The notes beneath the pieces are model-generated. The model saw only the letters and a list, made by a program, of their open reading frames with translations. It was not told where the DNA came from and did no database searches. Positions 25,998-34,694 of a stretch of DNA of 64,000 nt are shown here, in pieces. The translations under genes and the position numbers were made by a program. The stretch spans positions 1 through 64,000 of the forward strand of contig CBFIHZ010000010.1 of NCBI GenBank assembly GCA_965662545.1, read 5' to 3'. Position 1 is the first letter of the stretch, and each line of letters begins with the position of its first letter. The stretch comes from CPC320 sp002684375 (GTDB taxonomy: Bacteria; Pseudomonadota; Alphaproteobacteria; Rhodobacterales; Rhodobacteraceae).

Positions 25998-26516
25998 TCA
26001 GTTCAGCAAGGTTTCGATCTGTTTGGTAATCTTGCGCGACATCGGTCCTGTGGTAGAGGCAAAGGTGTCGACAACCGCGCCTTCACCATCCAACAGAACC
26101 TTATAAAAATTCCAACGCGGTCGATAGCCTTCGGTTTGTTTCAACCACCGAAAAAATGGGTGCGCCTCGTCGCCACGGACCTTGGTGATCGTTGTCATTG
26201 GCACATCAAGACCAAAATTGACGGTGCAAAAATCTTTCACCGCCGCCGCATCTGACAGCTCTTGATTAAAATCATCTGAGGGAACAGCCAGCACAACAAG
26301 ACCCTTGTCGCGATAGGTTTCATGCAGCTGCTGGAGCGCTTCGTATTGATAGGTAAACCCGCATTGTGAGGCGGTGTTAACCACCAAGACCGGCTGGCCG
26401 CGCCAGTCCGACATCGACATGGTACCCCCGTCTATCGAGTCAAATTGGAAGTTTTCAGCCATCACAGTCTGTCCTCCTAGTATCGCCATAAAAACCACCG
26501 CTATCAATATCCGCAT
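25998..26516 (-). CDS. Exported glutathione peroxidase-like thiol peroxidase
   Basis: A 172-residue thioredoxin-fold peroxidase with an N-terminal signal peptide (residues 1-20, cut after QTVMA). The peroxidatic cysteine is Cys52 in VVNTASQCGFTYQY, and the catalytic Trp-Asn pair is in RPRWNFYKVLLDG. The usual NQFGGQE glutamine block is replaced by SDDFNQELS, so the tetrad is only partly recognisable. The signal places it in the periplasm, unlike most cytoplasmic members. A strong GGAGG site precedes the ATG at 26516. It would reduce hydroperoxides with an exported thiol reductant. Confidence 0.85.
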   Translation of the reverse strand: MRILIAVVFMAILGGQTVMAENFQFDSIDGGTMSMSDWRGQPVLVVNTASQCGFTYQYEALQQLHETYRDKGLVVLAVPSDDFNQELSDAAAVKDFCTVNFGLDVPMTTITKVRGDEAHPFFRWLKQTEGYRPRWNFYKVLLDGEGAVVDTFASTTGPMSRKITKQIETLLN

Positions 26517-26583
26517 GTCGCACCTCCTGTGTGTTACAACTTAGCGGCGCTTATCCAAAGTCAACCGTTGAGGCTTTATTTTA

Positions 26584-28410
26584 CTACGCCTCATGCTCCA
26601 TGGCTTCCAATTCGTCGATCATATCCGAAATCATCGACAGGCCCTTATCCCAAAAGGTTGGATCCGATGCATCCAGCCCAAAGGGTGCCAAAAGCTCTTT
26701 ATGGTGCTTGGATCCGCCGGCCTTCAGCATATCAAAATACTTTTCTTGAAATCCTTCAGGTTGCTCTTGATACACGGCGTAGAGCGCATTGACCAAACCG
26801 TCACCAAAGGCATAGGCATAAACATAAAACGGTGAATGTACGAAATGCGGAATATAGGCCCAAAACGTTTCATAGCCGTCCATAAACTCGAATGCTGGCC
26901 CCAAGCTTTCTCCCTGAACTGACATCCACAATGCGTTGATGTCATCGGGGGTTAATTCACCCTGCGCGCGGGCATCATGCAGCTTGCATTCAAAGTCATA
27001 AAACGCGATTTGCCGGACCACGGTGTTGATCATGTCCTCGACCTTGCCGGCCAGCATCACTTTGCGTTCTGCGGCGTCTTTCGCCCCGTCAAGCATTTTG
27101 CGGAATGTCAGCATTTCGCCAAACACCGACGCGGTTTCTGCAAGCGTCAGCGGGGTGGATGAAAGCATTTCGCCTTGGCCCGCGGCCAGTACCTGATGCA
27201 CGCCATGCCCCAGTTCATGGGCCAATGTCATCACATCGCGCGGTTTACCAAGATAGTTCAACATCACGTATGGGTGCACATCTGTGACCGTTGGATGCGC
27301 AAAGGCACCCGGCGCTTTGCCGGGCTTTACGGCGGCATCAATCCAGCCCTTGGTGAAAAATGGCTCAGCCAGATCAGCCATGCGCGGGTCGAAATCCCCA
27401 TAGGCCTGCATGACTGTTTTCTGCGCCTCTTCCCAACCGACAATCTTGTTGGTTTCCATCGGCAAGGGGGCGTTGCGGTCCCAGACCTGCATCACATCCA
27501 GACCGAGCCATTTGCGCTTGAGCTCATAATATCGGTGGCTGAGTTTTGGATAGGCCGCAACTACGGCGTCGCGCAGCGCCTCGACAACTTCGGGTTCCAC
27601 ATGGTTTGACAGATGGCGTCCGGTTTGCGGTGTGGGCATGCCGCGCCAGCGATCGAGGATTTCTTTTTCTTTGGCTTGGGTGTTGTGCACCCGTGCAAAG
27701 GTCTTGACGGTTTCGCCAAACACCCGCGCCAGTTCGACGGCCCCCTTTTCACGCTGGGCGCGATCGGGATCGGTCAACAGGTTCAATGTGCCCTCGATGC
27801 CCAAACTCTCGCCGTCGATCTCAAAGCTTAGCCCGGCGATAGTTTCATCGAAGAGCCGTTCCCAGGCATCCCCGACAACTCCCAAATCATGCAGGAACTT
27901 CTCAAGCTCGTCGGACAGCTGATATGGCTTCATTGCGCGAATGCGGTCAAACACCGGTTGATAGCGCGCAAGGGCGTCGTTGGCATTCAGCAGCGCCTGC
28001 AGTGCGGCGTCATCGATCCGGTTCAGCTCAAGTGTGAAAAACACCAGTGGTGTGGTGAAATCGGTGATTTTCTCTTGCATGTCCGACATGAATTTCGTGC
28101 GGTCACCGTCCACAGTCAGCTGGTAATAGCGCAGGCCCGCAAACGACATGATGCGTCCTGCGATGGTGTTGATACGCTCGTTGCGCAAAACGCAATTCAA
28201 CATCTCTTCGGCGTCCAAATGTGCCAGCTTTCCCTCATAGTCTGCGGCAAAACTGGCGCATTCTTGATCTAACCATTGCAGATCACGGCTCAGTTCGGGC
28301 GCGTCTTGACTGCTGTATAGATCGCTGAGGTCCCACTCAGGCAGGTCGCCCAAATCCTTTGAGCCTGAGCTGGCATTGACATCGTGAACAGGGAAGGGAA
28401 GCTGAAACAT
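26584..28410 (-). CDS. pepF: Oligoendopeptidase F (M3 peptidase)
   Basis: A 608-residue zinc peptidase of the M3B family that cleaves oligopeptides in the cytoplasm. The zinc motif HELGHGVHQ (in TLAHELGHGVHQVLAAGQGE) lies at about residue 395, with the third zinc ligand expected in the TLAETASVFGEML helix about 25 residues on. The start ATG at 28410 (MFQLPFPVHDVN) is preferred to one eleven codons upstream because a GAGG site lies seven bases before it. It has no signal peptide. The gene is separated from the amidohydrolase gene by 70 bases on the same strand. Confidence 0.92.
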   Translation of the reverse strand: MFQLPFPVHDVNASSGSKDLGDLPEWDLSDLYSSQDAPELSRDLQWLDQECASFAADYEGKLAHLDAEEMLNCVLRNERINTIAGRIMSFAGLRYYQLTVDGDRTKFMSDMQEKITDFTTPLVFFTLELNRIDDAALQALLNANDALARYQPVFDRIRAMKPYQLSDELEKFLHDLGVVGDAWERLFDETIAGLSFEIDGESLGIEGTLNLLTDPDRAQREKGAVELARVFGETVKTFARVHNTQAKEKEILDRWRGMPTPQTGRHLSNHVEPEVVEALRDAVVAAYPKLSHRYYELKRKWLGLDVMQVWDRNAPLPMETNKIVGWEEAQKTVMQAYGDFDPRMADLAEPFFTKGWIDAAVKPGKAPGAFAHPTVTDVHPYVMLNYLGKPRDVMTLAHELGHGVHQVLAAGQGEMLSSTPLTLAETASVFGEMLTFRKMLDGAKDAAERKVMLAGKVEDMINTVVRQIAFYDFECKLHDARAQGELTPDDINALWMSVQGESLGPAFEFMDGYETFWAYIPHFVHSPFYVYAYAFGDGLVNALYAVYQEQPEGFQEKYFDMLKAGGSKHHKELLAPFGLDASDPTFWDKGLSMISDMIDELEAMEHEA

Positions 28411-28480
28411 TGGTAACCTCAAGTGATTTCTATTTAGAGACATAGGAGTGAGCAGGGGGCATATTCAACCCGTAATGGGG

Positions 28481-29356
28481 TTAAAAGCCATAAAGTTGAG
28501 TCGGATTATCCACAAGAATGCGGTGGCGGGTTTTGTCATCGGTGACGACACGGTGAAATGCATCAAGCAAGCGCGCCGCGCGCGGCATTTCGGCTCCGTT
28601 AAGCATGATGTGCGGCCAGTCAGATCCCCAAAGACAGCGCTCGGGGTTGGCGGCAACAAGGGCGGCGACAATGCTGTCAGTTGCGTCGTAGGGCGCGTCA
28701 CACAGACGGTAAAGCCCGGACAGCTTGACCCAAGCCTTGCCTTCAGCAAGCAGGCGGCATAGCGTTTGAATGCCCGGATGGGCCACCCCAAGGTGCAGGT
28801 CTGGCCAGCCGATATGGTCAAAACACACGTCAACTGGCATCAGTGCGACCTGTGCTGCCAGATCTTCTATATGCAGATGGGCATGCATCAGCATCTGAAC
28901 ATGTAGATTTCGCGCCGCCAGTCGAGGGGCCATTGCCTGCACTCCGTCCCAACTAAGCACGCCGCCATGTACATAATTCAGCCGCACCCCTGCCATGTTC
29001 CATTCGGCAAACTGGTCCAGATCCGCCTCGCTGGCGCTATCGGGTAAAAGACCAATCCCGCGAAAGCCGTCGCCAAGACGGTCAAGGGCGGCGACAGTCA
29101 CGCTATTGTCCGTGCCGTAGAGGATCGAGTGGACGATCACGCCGCGCGAACATCCCATTTGGGCCAGATGGTTGCGATACTGGCTCAGCCAATCTTCAAA
29201 CGATACGCCCGGGGCCGGGTTTTCGACGCGGCCCTGCCAAAGTGGAAATTCCGATTTGCCAGCAAGCATATGCACATGGGTGTCACAGGCGCCGTCCGGG
29301 GCCGCAAAAAGCGGTGCTTCGGTTGGGGGCGGTGGCAGGGCGTCAGGTTTATCCAT
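28481..29356 (-). CDS. Amidohydrolase-2 family protein (PDC-hydrolase-like)
   Basis: A 291-residue TIM-barrel hydrolase. Visible features are the first metal motif CDTHVHMLAG near residue 25, MLMHAHLHIEDLAAQ, FDHIGWPD and the C-terminal CLWGSDWPHIM. These follow the 2-pyrone-4,6-dicarboxylate lactonase/LigI-like branch of the family, several of whose members open small lactones. The exact substrate cannot be read from the sequence. The ATG at 29356 overlaps the end of the DNA ligase gene by eight bases, so the two are translationally coupled although their functions look unrelated. Confidence 0.8.
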   Translation of the reverse strand: MDKPDALPPPPTEAPLFAAPDGACDTHVHMLAGKSEFPLWQGRVENPAPGVSFEDWLSQYRNHLAQMGCSRGVIVHSILYGTDNSVTVAALDRLGDGFRGIGLLPDSASEADLDQFAEWNMAGVRLNYVHGGVLSWDGVQAMAPRLAARNLHVQMLMHAHLHIEDLAAQVALMPVDVCFDHIGWPDLHLGVAHPGIQTLCRLLAEGKAWVKLSGLYRLCDAPYDATDSIVAALVAANPERCLWGSDWPHIMLNGAEMPRAARLLDAFHRVVTDDKTRHRILVDNPTQLYGF

Positions 29357-31025
29357 AGCGTGACAACATCTCTTTCAAATCATCTAGAGTATTGGCTTGT
29401 TGCACAACTTTGTCATGTCGCCAACGGCGCATCCGCGGAAATCGTAATGCGACGCCGGATTTATGTCTGGGGCTCTCATGCAGACCTTCAAAAGCGATTT
29501 CAAAAACATGATGGGGGGTGACCTGGCGCACTGGCCCAAAGCGCTGCAGAGTATTCTTGCGCACCCATTTGCTGATCTCGGCAAGCTCGGCATCGGTGAG
29601 GCCGGAATAGGCTTTGGTGAAAGGTACCAGATCCTCGCCTTGCCACAGGGCAAAGGTAAAGTCGCTGTACAGGGTGGCACGGCGGCCATGGCCGGCCTGC
29701 GCATAGATCATCACGGCGTCGATGGTCAATGGATCAAGCTTCCATTTCCACCAATCGCCCTTTTTGCGCCCGACGCCATAGGCACTGTCCTGGCGTTTGA
29801 TCATCACACCCTCGGTGCCGGCCGCGCGCGCGCCGGCGCGCGCGCCGGCCAGATCGACCCAAGTTTCGAAAACCAGCTGCTGCGACAGCCGCAGGGGGCC
29901 GGTGTCGGGCAGCGCGGCAAACAGAGCGGTCAAATGCGCCCGTCGCCGGTCATAAGGTTGGGCGCGTATATCTTGGCCGTGATGTTCCAACAGATCATAG
30001 GCCATTAAAACAACCGGCGCATCATCGCGCAATTTTTTGGGTACGGTTTTGCGGCCGATACGCTTTTGCAAGGCATTGAACGGCATCGGTCGGTCGGCTT
30101 TCCACGCCAGTATTTCGCCGTCCAGCACGGTGCCGTCGGGCAAAAGGGTGGCAAGTTCTGTAAACTCTGGAAAGCGATCAGTGATCAACTCTTCCCCGCG
30201 GGACCACACGTACACATTGCCATCCCGCAGAATGATCTGACCGCGAATGCCGTCCCATTTCCACTCAGCGCGCCAGTGCTGGCAAGGGCCGAGCTGCGCG
30301 GTTGCCGGATCAGTCTTTTGAGTGTCGCCTGATGCAAGCCCAGTTTCGGGCATCATTATGGGCCGGTCTCCTAGCTTGCGATTGTCCCGCACTTCTAGCC
30401 CGTGCGCGAGATAAAACGGATAGGGGCGTGACAGGTCTGTTTCGGAATTGTCGCTTTCGATTAACTTGGCCCATGTTGTGGTCTCCGGGGTCCAATTGCC
30501 CATCAGGCGATGGGCTAACGTGGCCGCATCCTGTCCGGTGGCCTGCGCCAAAGCGCGGGTCATCAACTTTTGACTGACCCCGACCCGAAAGCCTCCGGTG
30601 ATCAGTTTGTTAAACAAAAAACATTGCCGCACCGGCAGCTGATCCCATGCGCGGATGATATGCGGCTTGCGCTGGTCGGACGGCACCTCGTGTAGGGCGC
30701 GCAGCCAGACGATCCAATCATCGAGCGAGTAGTCGCTTGTCCTTTGGGCAGGTGGCAGGATCAAGGCCAAGGCTTCTGCCAGATCCCCCACCACGCGATA
30801 ACAATCTTCAAACAGCCACAGTGGAATTTCGGCACGTTCGGCCGCCCAGTGTCGCAACTGTGTGGTCGTGACCGCGCGTTTGGGGCGACGCCCTGAAAAC
30901 AGCGCGATTGTCCACAGCTTGTCCATTGGTTTTGCAACTTGAAAATAGCTTGATAAATATCTGATTTTATCAGATGTTTTTGTGGTTTCATCCAGTTGAG
31001 AAAACAGGGTGGCAAAGGTTTTCAT
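29349..31025 (-). CDS. ATP-dependent DNA ligase (PP_1105-like family)
   Basis: A 558-residue ATP-dependent DNA ligase with an N-terminal DNA-binding domain (about 1-200), the adenylation domain (about 220-420) and an OB-fold (about 430-555). The nucleotidyl lysine is in motif I EWKWDGIRG; other motifs are VLDGEILAW and EGVMIKRQDSAYG. This type is linked in bacteria with a dedicated exonuclease, a helicase and a metallophosphoesterase; here only the exonuclease is adjacent. ATG at 31025 is preferred because it overlaps the exonuclease stop in an ATGA and begins the family homology. A GC-alternating tract at 29819-29849 encodes an Ala/Gly/Arg repeat in the protein (LAGARAGARAAG). Confidence 0.9.
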   Translation of the reverse strand: MKTFATLFSQLDETTKTSDKIRYLSSYFQVAKPMDKLWTIALFSGRRPKRAVTTTQLRHWAAERAEIPLWLFEDCYRVVGDLAEALALILPPAQRTSDYSLDDWIVWLRALHEVPSDQRKPHIIRAWDQLPVRQCFLFNKLITGGFRVGVSQKLMTRALAQATGQDAATLAHRLMGNWTPETTTWAKLIESDNSETDLSRPYPFYLAHGLEVRDNRKLGDRPIMMPETGLASGDTQKTDPATAQLGPCQHWRAEWKWDGIRGQIILRDGNVYVWSRGEELITDRFPEFTELATLLPDGTVLDGEILAWKADRPMPFNALQKRIGRKTVPKKLRDDAPVVLMAYDLLEHHGQDIRAQPYDRRRAHLTALFAALPDTGPLRLSQQLVFETWVDLAGARAGARAAGTEGVMIKRQDSAYGVGRKKGDWWKWKLDPLTIDAVMIYAQAGHGRRATLYSDFTFALWQGEDLVPFTKAYSGLTDAELAEISKWVRKNTLQRFGPVRQVTPHHVFEIAFEGLHESPRHKSGVALRFPRMRRWRHDKVVQQANTLDDLKEMLSRYG

Positions 31026-32035
31026 AGCGCTTGGTCCTGTTCCAAGGTCTCGCCGGTGAATTCCGTGGTGACGGTCTGAGCGCAATAGCCTATGTCGCTC
31101 AAATAACGGCTGAATACGTCAGTATAGCCGTGGGTCGTGTAGATATTTTCAGCCCCTGTGGCGCGGATGGCTTGCAACAGACCTTTCCAGTCGGCGTGAT
31201 CCGATAAAACAAAGCCGCGTTCGGCGTTACGGCGACGGCGGACCCCGCGCAGACGCATCCAGCCACTGACCACAGCCTCTGACACCGGCCCAAACCGGCG
31301 CAGCCAGGTGCTGCCAAGGGCTGAGGGTGGCGCTAACACCAAAGCGCCGGACAGATTTTTAACATCAAGATTGGCTGTTACCTGCTTGCTATTGTTTGTT
31401 AATATAGATTGATTGTGAAGAATTTCGTTGGTCTTTGCAATTGCGGTATGTGACAGGATCGGGCCGATGTCTGGGTTCAAATGAACCAAAAGCCGTTGGG
31501 CTTTGCCGAGAGCATAGGCTCCCAAAACCGACGTCCGTCCTGCAGCGGCGTTATTGGCCCACCAAGCGTTGATCTGTGCCATAACCGTGGCTTGTGGTTG
31601 CCAGTCGAATATTGGCATCCCAAAGGTGCATTCAGTGATAAAACTGTGGCAGGCAACAGGCTCGAACGGATCACTGAGTCCATCATTTTCTGTTTTATAA
31701 TCGCCAGATACAACCCAAATCTCACCTAAAACCTCAACTTTGATTTGTGCGGAACCCGGCACATGGCCAGCGGGGTGAAACGATACGGTTGCATCACCGA
31801 TACGGCGAGTCTGGCCGTATTTAACAGAGTCGAGATCAATCTTGCCAAGGCGATGTTGCATGACAGGCCCGGCGAGATCGGTAGCCAGATACCGGCGGTG
31901 GCCGCTGCGGGCGTGATCGGCGTGGCCGTGGGTGATCAAGGCCCGGTCTACAGGTCTCCAAGGATCGATATAGAAATCCCCGGCTGGGCAATAAATGCCT
32001 TTTCTGGTAAAGGTCAGGACAGGAGCACGGCGCAT
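31022..32035 (-). CDS. DNA ligase-associated exonuclease (beta-CASP metallo-beta-lactamase fold)
   Basis: A 337-residue metallo-beta-lactamase-fold nuclease. The metal site is visible in ITHGHADHARSGH (about residue 35), FHPAGHVPGSAQI and VSGDYKTEND, with the late histidine in FVLSDHADWKG. These follow the exonuclease family found next to ATP-dependent DNA ligases, related to SNM1/CPSF nucleases. It overlaps the ligase by four bases. Ligase and nuclease probably act together in DNA end processing. A broken gene of unknown function lies ten bases upstream. The start at 32035 has no strong ribosome site, in line with coupling to that upstream frame. Confidence 0.87.
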   Translation of the reverse strand: MRRAPVLTFTRKGIYCPAGDFYIDPWRPVDRALITHGHADHARSGHRRYLATDLAGPVMQHRLGKIDLDSVKYGQTRRIGDATVSFHPAGHVPGSAQIKVEVLGEIWVVSGDYKTENDGLSDPFEPVACHSFITECTFGMPIFDWQPQATVMAQINAWWANNAAAGRTSVLGAYALGKAQRLLVHLNPDIGPILSHTAIAKTNEILHNQSILTNNSKQVTANLDVKNLSGALVLAPPSALGSTWLRRFGPVSEAVVSGWMRLRGVRRRRNAERGFVLSDHADWKGLLQAIRATGAENIYTTHGYTDVFSRYLSDIGYCAQTVTTEFTGETLEQDQAL

Positions 32036-32044
32036 GGCGGTAAC

Positions 32045-32751
32045 TTAGGCTTGGCGGCGGGGAAGGCCAGTATTTTCTATCAGGGTCTCAGCTCTGGCTT
32101 GCTGCGCAGATTTAATTTTACAGTATTCGGCATATGTGTTCGGACCCGGCTGCGATTTCAGCCACATCCAAGCCAGCATCACGAGCGCGCGCGCCCGACT
32201 TGAATTGGCAGGGTCAGCATTAAATCAGTGATGAAGGTGTTCATTCTGGGCGACGGGATTTGTGGCAAGCGGTTTTTGGTCTGTCGCAAGGCACGCAAGT
32301 GGTCAGCAAGATCTTGGTCCGTGAAACAGGCCTGTTGTTCTTGCTTTTTACGACGCCAGTCATTCAGCCAATACCACTGGCCTGATTTGTCAGACAAACC
32401 GGGCGCGCCGGCCTCGACAAACCCTAGCAGCAGCGCCTTTGTCTTTTAATCGCCGACATAATTCACAATCAACGTGTCAGCGGTCAGTTTATCACATGTC
32501 GCGCCGGCTTTGCGCGGCATCACAGGGCGATGCTTGAGCAGAATATCAATCGTCAGGGGTTCACGTTGCAGGTTTTCAAGTTCGATCTTGCGAAACTTGC
32601 CAACCGTGAAACCCAATTCACGGGCAAATTCCCTTAGCTCGGCCGCATAATAATACCCCTCGTCAAAATCAACCGCGCTCGTGCGGCGAGGCAATTTTGC
32701 GGACGCAGTCGTGGTTGGTTTTGAATCGGTTTTATCCGTTGCGGGGCCCAT
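32045..32751 (-). pseudogene. Broken gene with SAP-like N-terminus, upstream of exonuclease and ligase
   Basis: A good AAGGGGT site and ATG at 32751 start a frame that reads a SAP-like segment (YYYAAELREFARELGFTVGK) and stops at a TAA at 32446-32448. The same frame then continues without interruption with KTKALLLGFVEAGAPGLSD and HLRALRQTKNRLPQIPSP to a TGA near 32180. Beyond it a shifted frame continues plausibly (ALVMLAWMWLKSQPGPN) to a TAA at 32045, next to the exonuclease start. The shift falls in a CG-dinucleotide repeat; one more CG unit would restore the frame. The whole would be about 235 residues. The family is not known to me with certainty. Confidence 0.65.
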
Positions 32752-32807
32752 ACCCCTTCCGACTGAAAGGCTGCTTTGAGCGTTGCAGGGTGGCGTTGGT
32801 ATCTGCG

Positions 32808-33764
32808 CTAGGTGTTCTGGGTGAAAAACGCGGTGATCTCGTCAGTCCTAGACAGGCGCAGCGCAGTGGCCTCCATCAGAGCTTCATGGCGGGTGCTGGG
32901 CAGGGTGATCAGTCGCCCCTGCGCCCAACTCGCCATGCGGCGCACGATTGCTCGGGAGTCAACGATCTGCTCGTCGGAGCCCAGATACGTCAGGCAGGGC
33001 AGATCCGGCGAGGGCAGTTTTGACAGGCGGTGCATTTCGTTCAAACTGGCATTGAGCCAACCAAGGGTTGGGCCGCCGAGGCCAAAACTGGGATTGCGCT
33101 GCAACTGGGCCTTCATATGGTCAAAACTCGCGCGGTCATTGGTCAGTTGATTGTTTTCGAAGGCTACATTCAAAAGATACGGTGCGCCCGAGGTGCCTGG
33201 CGCATAGAGCGCCCCGCTTTTGAGCCAATGTGCCAGTGTCGATACAGTCCACGCGCCCATCCGGCGCAGGGGGTGCATCTCGATTCCCCACATCGGGCCG
33301 CTGAACACAACAGACTGCACTGGCAGCCCCTCATGCAGTGCGCGCAAGCCGATGCACCCGCCCATCGAATGGGCCAAAAGGCTCCAGGGTTTGGGCAGCG
33401 CAAGTGCGGTCATCGCCGCAATCAAAGCCGCACGATCTTGCTGGTACTCGGCAAAATCTGCGACATGGCCTTTCAACCGGTCGGGCAGCGCGCGGTCTGC
33501 AAGACCCTGACCCCGCCAGTCTATCGCCACAGTATGATAATCCCGCGCGGCAAAGTCGGCCGCAATACTGGCGTATTTTTCAATGTATTCGGTGCGCCCA
33601 GGGAAAATTATGATCGTTCCCTTGGGGGTCTTTGTCCGCCACAGACCCAGCCGGCAGCGCCGTTTGTCACCTGTGTGTATCCAAAATGCCTGCCCGTCCG
33701 GTGGTGGCGTGTCAGGGCACAGCGGCTTTGGGTCTTTAAAATACGGTGCGGGTGCAAGTTGCAT
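32808..33764 (-). CDS. Alpha/beta hydrolase, lysophospholipase-like
   Basis: A 318-residue serine hydrolase of the Hydrolase_4 (monoglyceride lipase/PldB) type. The nucleophile is in the elbow AHSMGGCIG (about residue 138). The acid is probably in YLGSDEQIVDS and the histidine in STRHEALMEA near the C-terminus. The early FPGRTEYIEKY segment is typical of PldB-like proteins. No signal peptide is seen, so it acts in the cytoplasm or at the inner membrane face. Its ATG overlaps the stop of the SCP2 gene by one base (TAATG). Substrates are likely acylglycerols or lysophospholipids. Confidence 0.8.
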   Translation of the reverse strand: MQLAPAPYFKDPKPLCPDTPPPDGQAFWIHTGDKRRCRLGLWRTKTPKGTIIIFPGRTEYIEKYASIAADFAARDYHTVAIDWRGQGLADRALPDRLKGHVADFAEYQQDRAALIAAMTALALPKPWSLLAHSMGGCIGLRALHEGLPVQSVVFSGPMWGIEMHPLRRMGAWTVSTLAHWLKSGALYAPGTSGAPYLLNVAFENNQLTNDRASFDHMKAQLQRNPSFGLGGPTLGWLNASLNEMHRLSKLPSPDLPCLTYLGSDEQIVDSRAIVRRMASWAQGRLITLPSTRHEALMEATALRLSRTDEITAFFTQNT

Positions 33765-34054
33765 TAGCCCAAAAGACCTGCCAGTTGCATGGCTGTGCCC
33801 ATATCTCCATCGACGCTGAGACGTCCGCTCATAAAGGCTGACGTTGCGTCGAGGTCCCCGTTGAGAATGTCCTGAAATGTTTCTGCATCAGCAGTAAGCG
33901 TGACATCTGTCTCTCTATCACCGGCCTGCACGCCATTGGCATCGCACACCAGTGACCCCTCATCCGTAATGACAAATTTCGCGGATCCATCCAGTCTGGC
34001 AGCGCCAAGCTTGGTGTTCAGTGCGCTGACTGCAGCTGAAAGTATATCACTCAT
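33764..34054 (-). CDS. SCP2 sterol-binding domain protein
   Basis: A 96-residue protein made only of an SCP2 domain. Visible blocks are KFVITDEGSLVCDANGVQAG and the C-terminal SAFMSGRLSVDGDMGTAMQL, which match the single-domain bacterial form. Such proteins bind lipids or fatty acyl-CoA in a hydrophobic tunnel. It is translationally coupled to the downstream lysophospholipase-like gene, which supports a joint role in lipid handling. It is divergent from the TPR-protein gene with 59 bases between the starts. Confidence 0.8.
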   Translation of the reverse strand: MSDILSAAVSALNTKLGAARLDGSAKFVITDEGSLVCDANGVQAGDRETDVTLTADAETFQDILNGDLDATSAFMSGRLSVDGDMGTAMQLAGLLG

Positions 34055-34113
34055 GCTATATCCTCACGGGTGTTGTCGGCGCATCTGGACCTTTTCACCC
34101 GATACGCTATCTT

Positions 34114-34680
34114 ATGAAAATGCGTCGATTATTCCCTATTGGTATTACCTCTGTGACCGCAAGGCTGGCAATAGCATTTTTCTGTATGACGTCGGTCGGT
34201 CATGCTTCTGAGGAAGCCGTGTTATTACAGCGCTTGGCTCTGGCTGATGAGGCAACAGCGGTGCAGATCGAACAGAGGCTGACGCAGATTTGGTCGCGGT
34301 CTGGTTCTGCAAGTTTTGATTTACTGCTACAGCGTGGCGAAGATGCGCTAGAGGCAGATGATATCCCAGCGGCAATCGAACATTTTACGGCCCTGACGGA
34401 TCACGCCCCAGAGTTTGCCGAAGGGTGGCACCGGCGTGCGCAGGCCTATTTCTTAGCGGATTTGATGGGGCCTGCTGTCGCGGATCTTGAGCGTAGTCTT
34501 GCGCTTAACCCCAATCATTTCGGCGCTTTGCGTGGAATGGCAGGTATATTTGAACGTCTGAATATGCCGCAGATGGCGTTTAAGGCCTATGCGGCGTTTC
34601 TTGCTATACATCCGTCTGACAGCACCGTACGAAGCGCCCGAGACCGTTTGCAGCAAACCTTATTAGGCAGCAGGATATAA
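34114..34680 (+). CDS. Exported TPR-repeat protein
   Basis: A 188-residue protein with an N-terminal signal peptide (about residues 1-31, ending FFCMTSVGHA) and at least two TPR units: GEDALEADDIPAAIEHFTAL (about 75-105) and a unit with AVADLERSLALNPNHFGALRG (about 120-150). The two ATG codons at 34114 and 34120 are both possible starts and neither has a clear ribosome site. It is probably periplasmic and a protein-protein interaction module. It lies 14 bases before the helicase gene, with which it may be co-transcribed. No specific partner is suggested. Confidence 0.75.
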   Translation: MKMRRLFPIGITSVTARLAIAFFCMTSVGHASEEAVLLQRLALADEATAVQIEQRLTQIWSRSGSASFDLLLQRGEDALEADDIPAAIEHFTALTDHAPEFAEGWHRRAQAYFLADLMGPAVADLERSLALNPNHFGALRGMAGIFERLNMPQMAFKAYAAFLAIHPSDSTVRSARDRLQQTLLGSRI

Positions 34681-34694
34681 CCAAAGGGGCAAAT

